From: VAXT01 sp963827725
GTDB lineage: Bacteria > Actinomycetota > Thermoleophilia > Gaiellales > Gaiellaceae
Length of the DNA: 64,000 nt
Reading direction: 5' to 3'
Assembly (NCBI GenBank): GCA_963827725.1
Contig: CAWHBM010000001.1
Location: forward strand, 1,922,001-1,986,000
Shown here one piece after another: positions 63,151 through 64,000 of this stretch. Position numbers and translations under genes: made by a program. The first letter of the stretch is position 1; every line of letters starts with the position of its first letter. The notes beneath the pieces are model-generated. The model searched no databases. It worked only from the letters and a program-made list of their open reading frames with translations, and had not been told where the DNA came from.

Positions 63151-63704
63151 CCACCCGTCAACTCGGCGTAGCGATAACAGGTGACGACGTGGTCGTTGAC
63201 GAGGCCGGTTGCCTGCATGAAGGCGTAGCAGACCGTCGGTCCGACGAAGCGGAACCCTCGTTTCTTCAGGTCCTTGCTCATCGCCTTCGACTCGGCGGTC
63301 TCTGCCGGGATATCCCTGATCGAGCGCCACCGGTTCACGATCGGCTCGCTTCCGACGAAGTCCCATAAGTACGCGTCGAGGCTGTCCAGCTCGAGCACCC
63401 GCTTCGCATTGTTGACCGTCGATTCGACCTTGAGCCGGTTCCGGACGATGCCGGGATCGGCGAGCAGCCGCTCCACATCTTTCTTGGTGAAGCGCGCGAC
63501 CTTCGCGGCGTCGAAGTTCGCGAACGCCTTCCGGTAGCCCTCGCGCTTACGCAGGATCGTCGACCAGGAGAGCCCCGCCTGGGCGCCTTCGAGCGTGAGC
63601 ATCTCGAACAGGTGCCGCTCGTCGTGCGACGGAACTCCCCACTCCTCGTCGTGGTAGGCGAGGTACTCGGGGTCGGCCTCCGGAACCCACCCGCAGCGCT
63701 TCAC
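63132..63704 (-). CDS. tag: DNA-3-methyladenine glycosylase I
   Basis: This 190-residue base-excision enzyme removes 3-methyladenine. Zinc ligands are Cys4 and His17-type (RCGWVPEADPEYLAYHDEEWG) and the C-terminal NDHVVTCYRY. The catalytic region EGAQAGLSWSTILRKRE is present. The GTG start at 63704 overlaps the ileS stop (GTGA). The final residues GGRGQTP and the stop come from a REP-like palindrome. Confidence 0.93.
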   Translation of the reverse strand: MKRCGWVPEADPEYLAYHDEEWGVPSHDERHLFEMLTLEGAQAGLSWSTILRKREGYRKAFANFDAAKVARFTKKDVERLLADPGIVRNRLKVESTVNNAKRVLELDSLDAYLWDFVGSEPIVNRWRSIRDIPAETAESKAMSKDLKKRGFRFVGPTVCYAFMQATGLVNDHVVTCYRYAELTGGRGQTP

Positions 63705-64000
63705 GCCTTGACGATCTCCGGCTTGCCCGAGCCGCCGTCGGTTCGGATCTCGATGGCGAGGACTTCCTCCTTGATCCAGTCCGCGTGAGCAAGGAGGTCG
63801 GAGGCGGTCTCCGGCAGCGTGACGAGGATCCGGTCGGTCAGCTCGAGGCCCGCTTCCTTGCGCATCGAGTTCAGCTCGTGGATCAGGTCGAGCACTCGCC
63901 CCTCGAGCTCGAGCTCGGCGTCGAGGGCGGTGTCGAGAGCGACGGTGACGCCGTCGGCGCTCGCAACTGCCCAGCCTTCCTTGCCGGTCAACTCGACCAG
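63701..64000 (-). CDS. ileS: Isoleucyl-tRNA synthetase C-terminus (partial)
   Basis: Only the last roughly 100 codons are in the window; the gene continues past 64000. ELEGRVLDLIHELNSMRKEAGLELTDRI, then TLPETASDLLAHADWIKEEVLA, matches the C-terminal DUF5915-type domain of the long bacterial/eukaryal-like IleRS. The synthetase core is not visible here. It is followed by tag with a 4-nt overlap. Confidence 0.85.
   Translation of the reverse strand: MVELTGKEGWAVASADGVTVALDTALDAELELEGRVLDLIHELNSMRKEAGLELTDRILVTLPETASDLLAHADWIKEEVLAIEIRTDGGSGKPEIVKA

Overview
The window is GC-rich, densely coding DNA from a high-GC Gram-positive bacterium. The KGD-type 2-oxoglutarate dehydrogenase N-terminus, the RNase E/G with basic extensions, the mycothiol-synthase-like GNAT, the Arr enzyme and many small tRNA-linked endonuclease-like genes point to a deep-branching Actinomycetota. 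Thermoleophilia/Gaiellales is my best guess, by inference only. The long conserved loci (rod-shape operon, tig-clpP-clpX, rplU-rpmA-obgE-nadD, valS-folC, ispH, ileS) show it is chromosomal.

Layout. 1-6 kb (minus strand) holds the 5' end of sucA, two small membrane proteins, a secreted NlpC/P60-like hydrolase, a propeller-like secreted protein and a badly broken FN3-repeat secreted protein. 6-12 kb has an oxidoreductase, an MFS exporter, a TetR regulator divergent from a medium-chain dehydrogenase, tRNA-Ala with a PD-(D/E)XK endonuclease-like gene, rsfS and a secreted propeller. 12-19 kb is housekeeping: nadD, obgE, rpmA, rplU, a NUDIX hydrolase, a GFA protein and RNase E/G. 19-26 kb carries a divergent dihydropyrimidinase/M20 amidohydrolase pair and a 1,299-residue BNR-Cys-repeat-PASTA secreted protein. 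26-32 kb is accessory: GNAT, rifampin ADP-ribosyltransferase, YCII, cupin, LLM oxidoreductase, a truncated glycosyltransferase, a PAS-LuxR regulator and a degenerate signal peptidase II. 32-38 kb is mreB-mreC-mreD-PBP2-rodA, separated from maf by a RAYT transposase flanked by 27-bp inverted repeats. 38-48 kb runs maf, methyltransferase, ndk, zinc ribbon, folC, valS, clpX, clpP and tig. 48-56 kb holds six of the seven tRNAs with small genes, two CAP/GNAT-type genes and a family of structured repeats. 56-64 kb has an EamA transporter, a CAP protein, a five-GAF histidine kinase with its response regulator, ispH, tag and the 3' end of ileS.

Most notable. A roughly 130-155 nt repeat occurs four times at 48.8 and 51.1-51.6 kb. 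Each copy lies in the same orientation, and three abut the 3' end of a tRNA or CDS within 0-2 nt. The copies fold into the same branched structure with several compensatory base-pair changes, so a conserved RNA or DNA structure looks likely. A second layer is a RAYT/REP system: the RAYT gene has near-identical inverted ends, and a REP-like palindrome pair at 63.1 kb supplies the stop codon of tag.

Quality note. At least a dozen genes, including the normally essential folC and sucA, are broken by single-base frame changes, and tRNA-Ala carries one surplus base. Many frameshifts are therefore probably consensus errors rather than biology. The FN3-repeat protein also has an in-frame stop and may be a true pseudogene.
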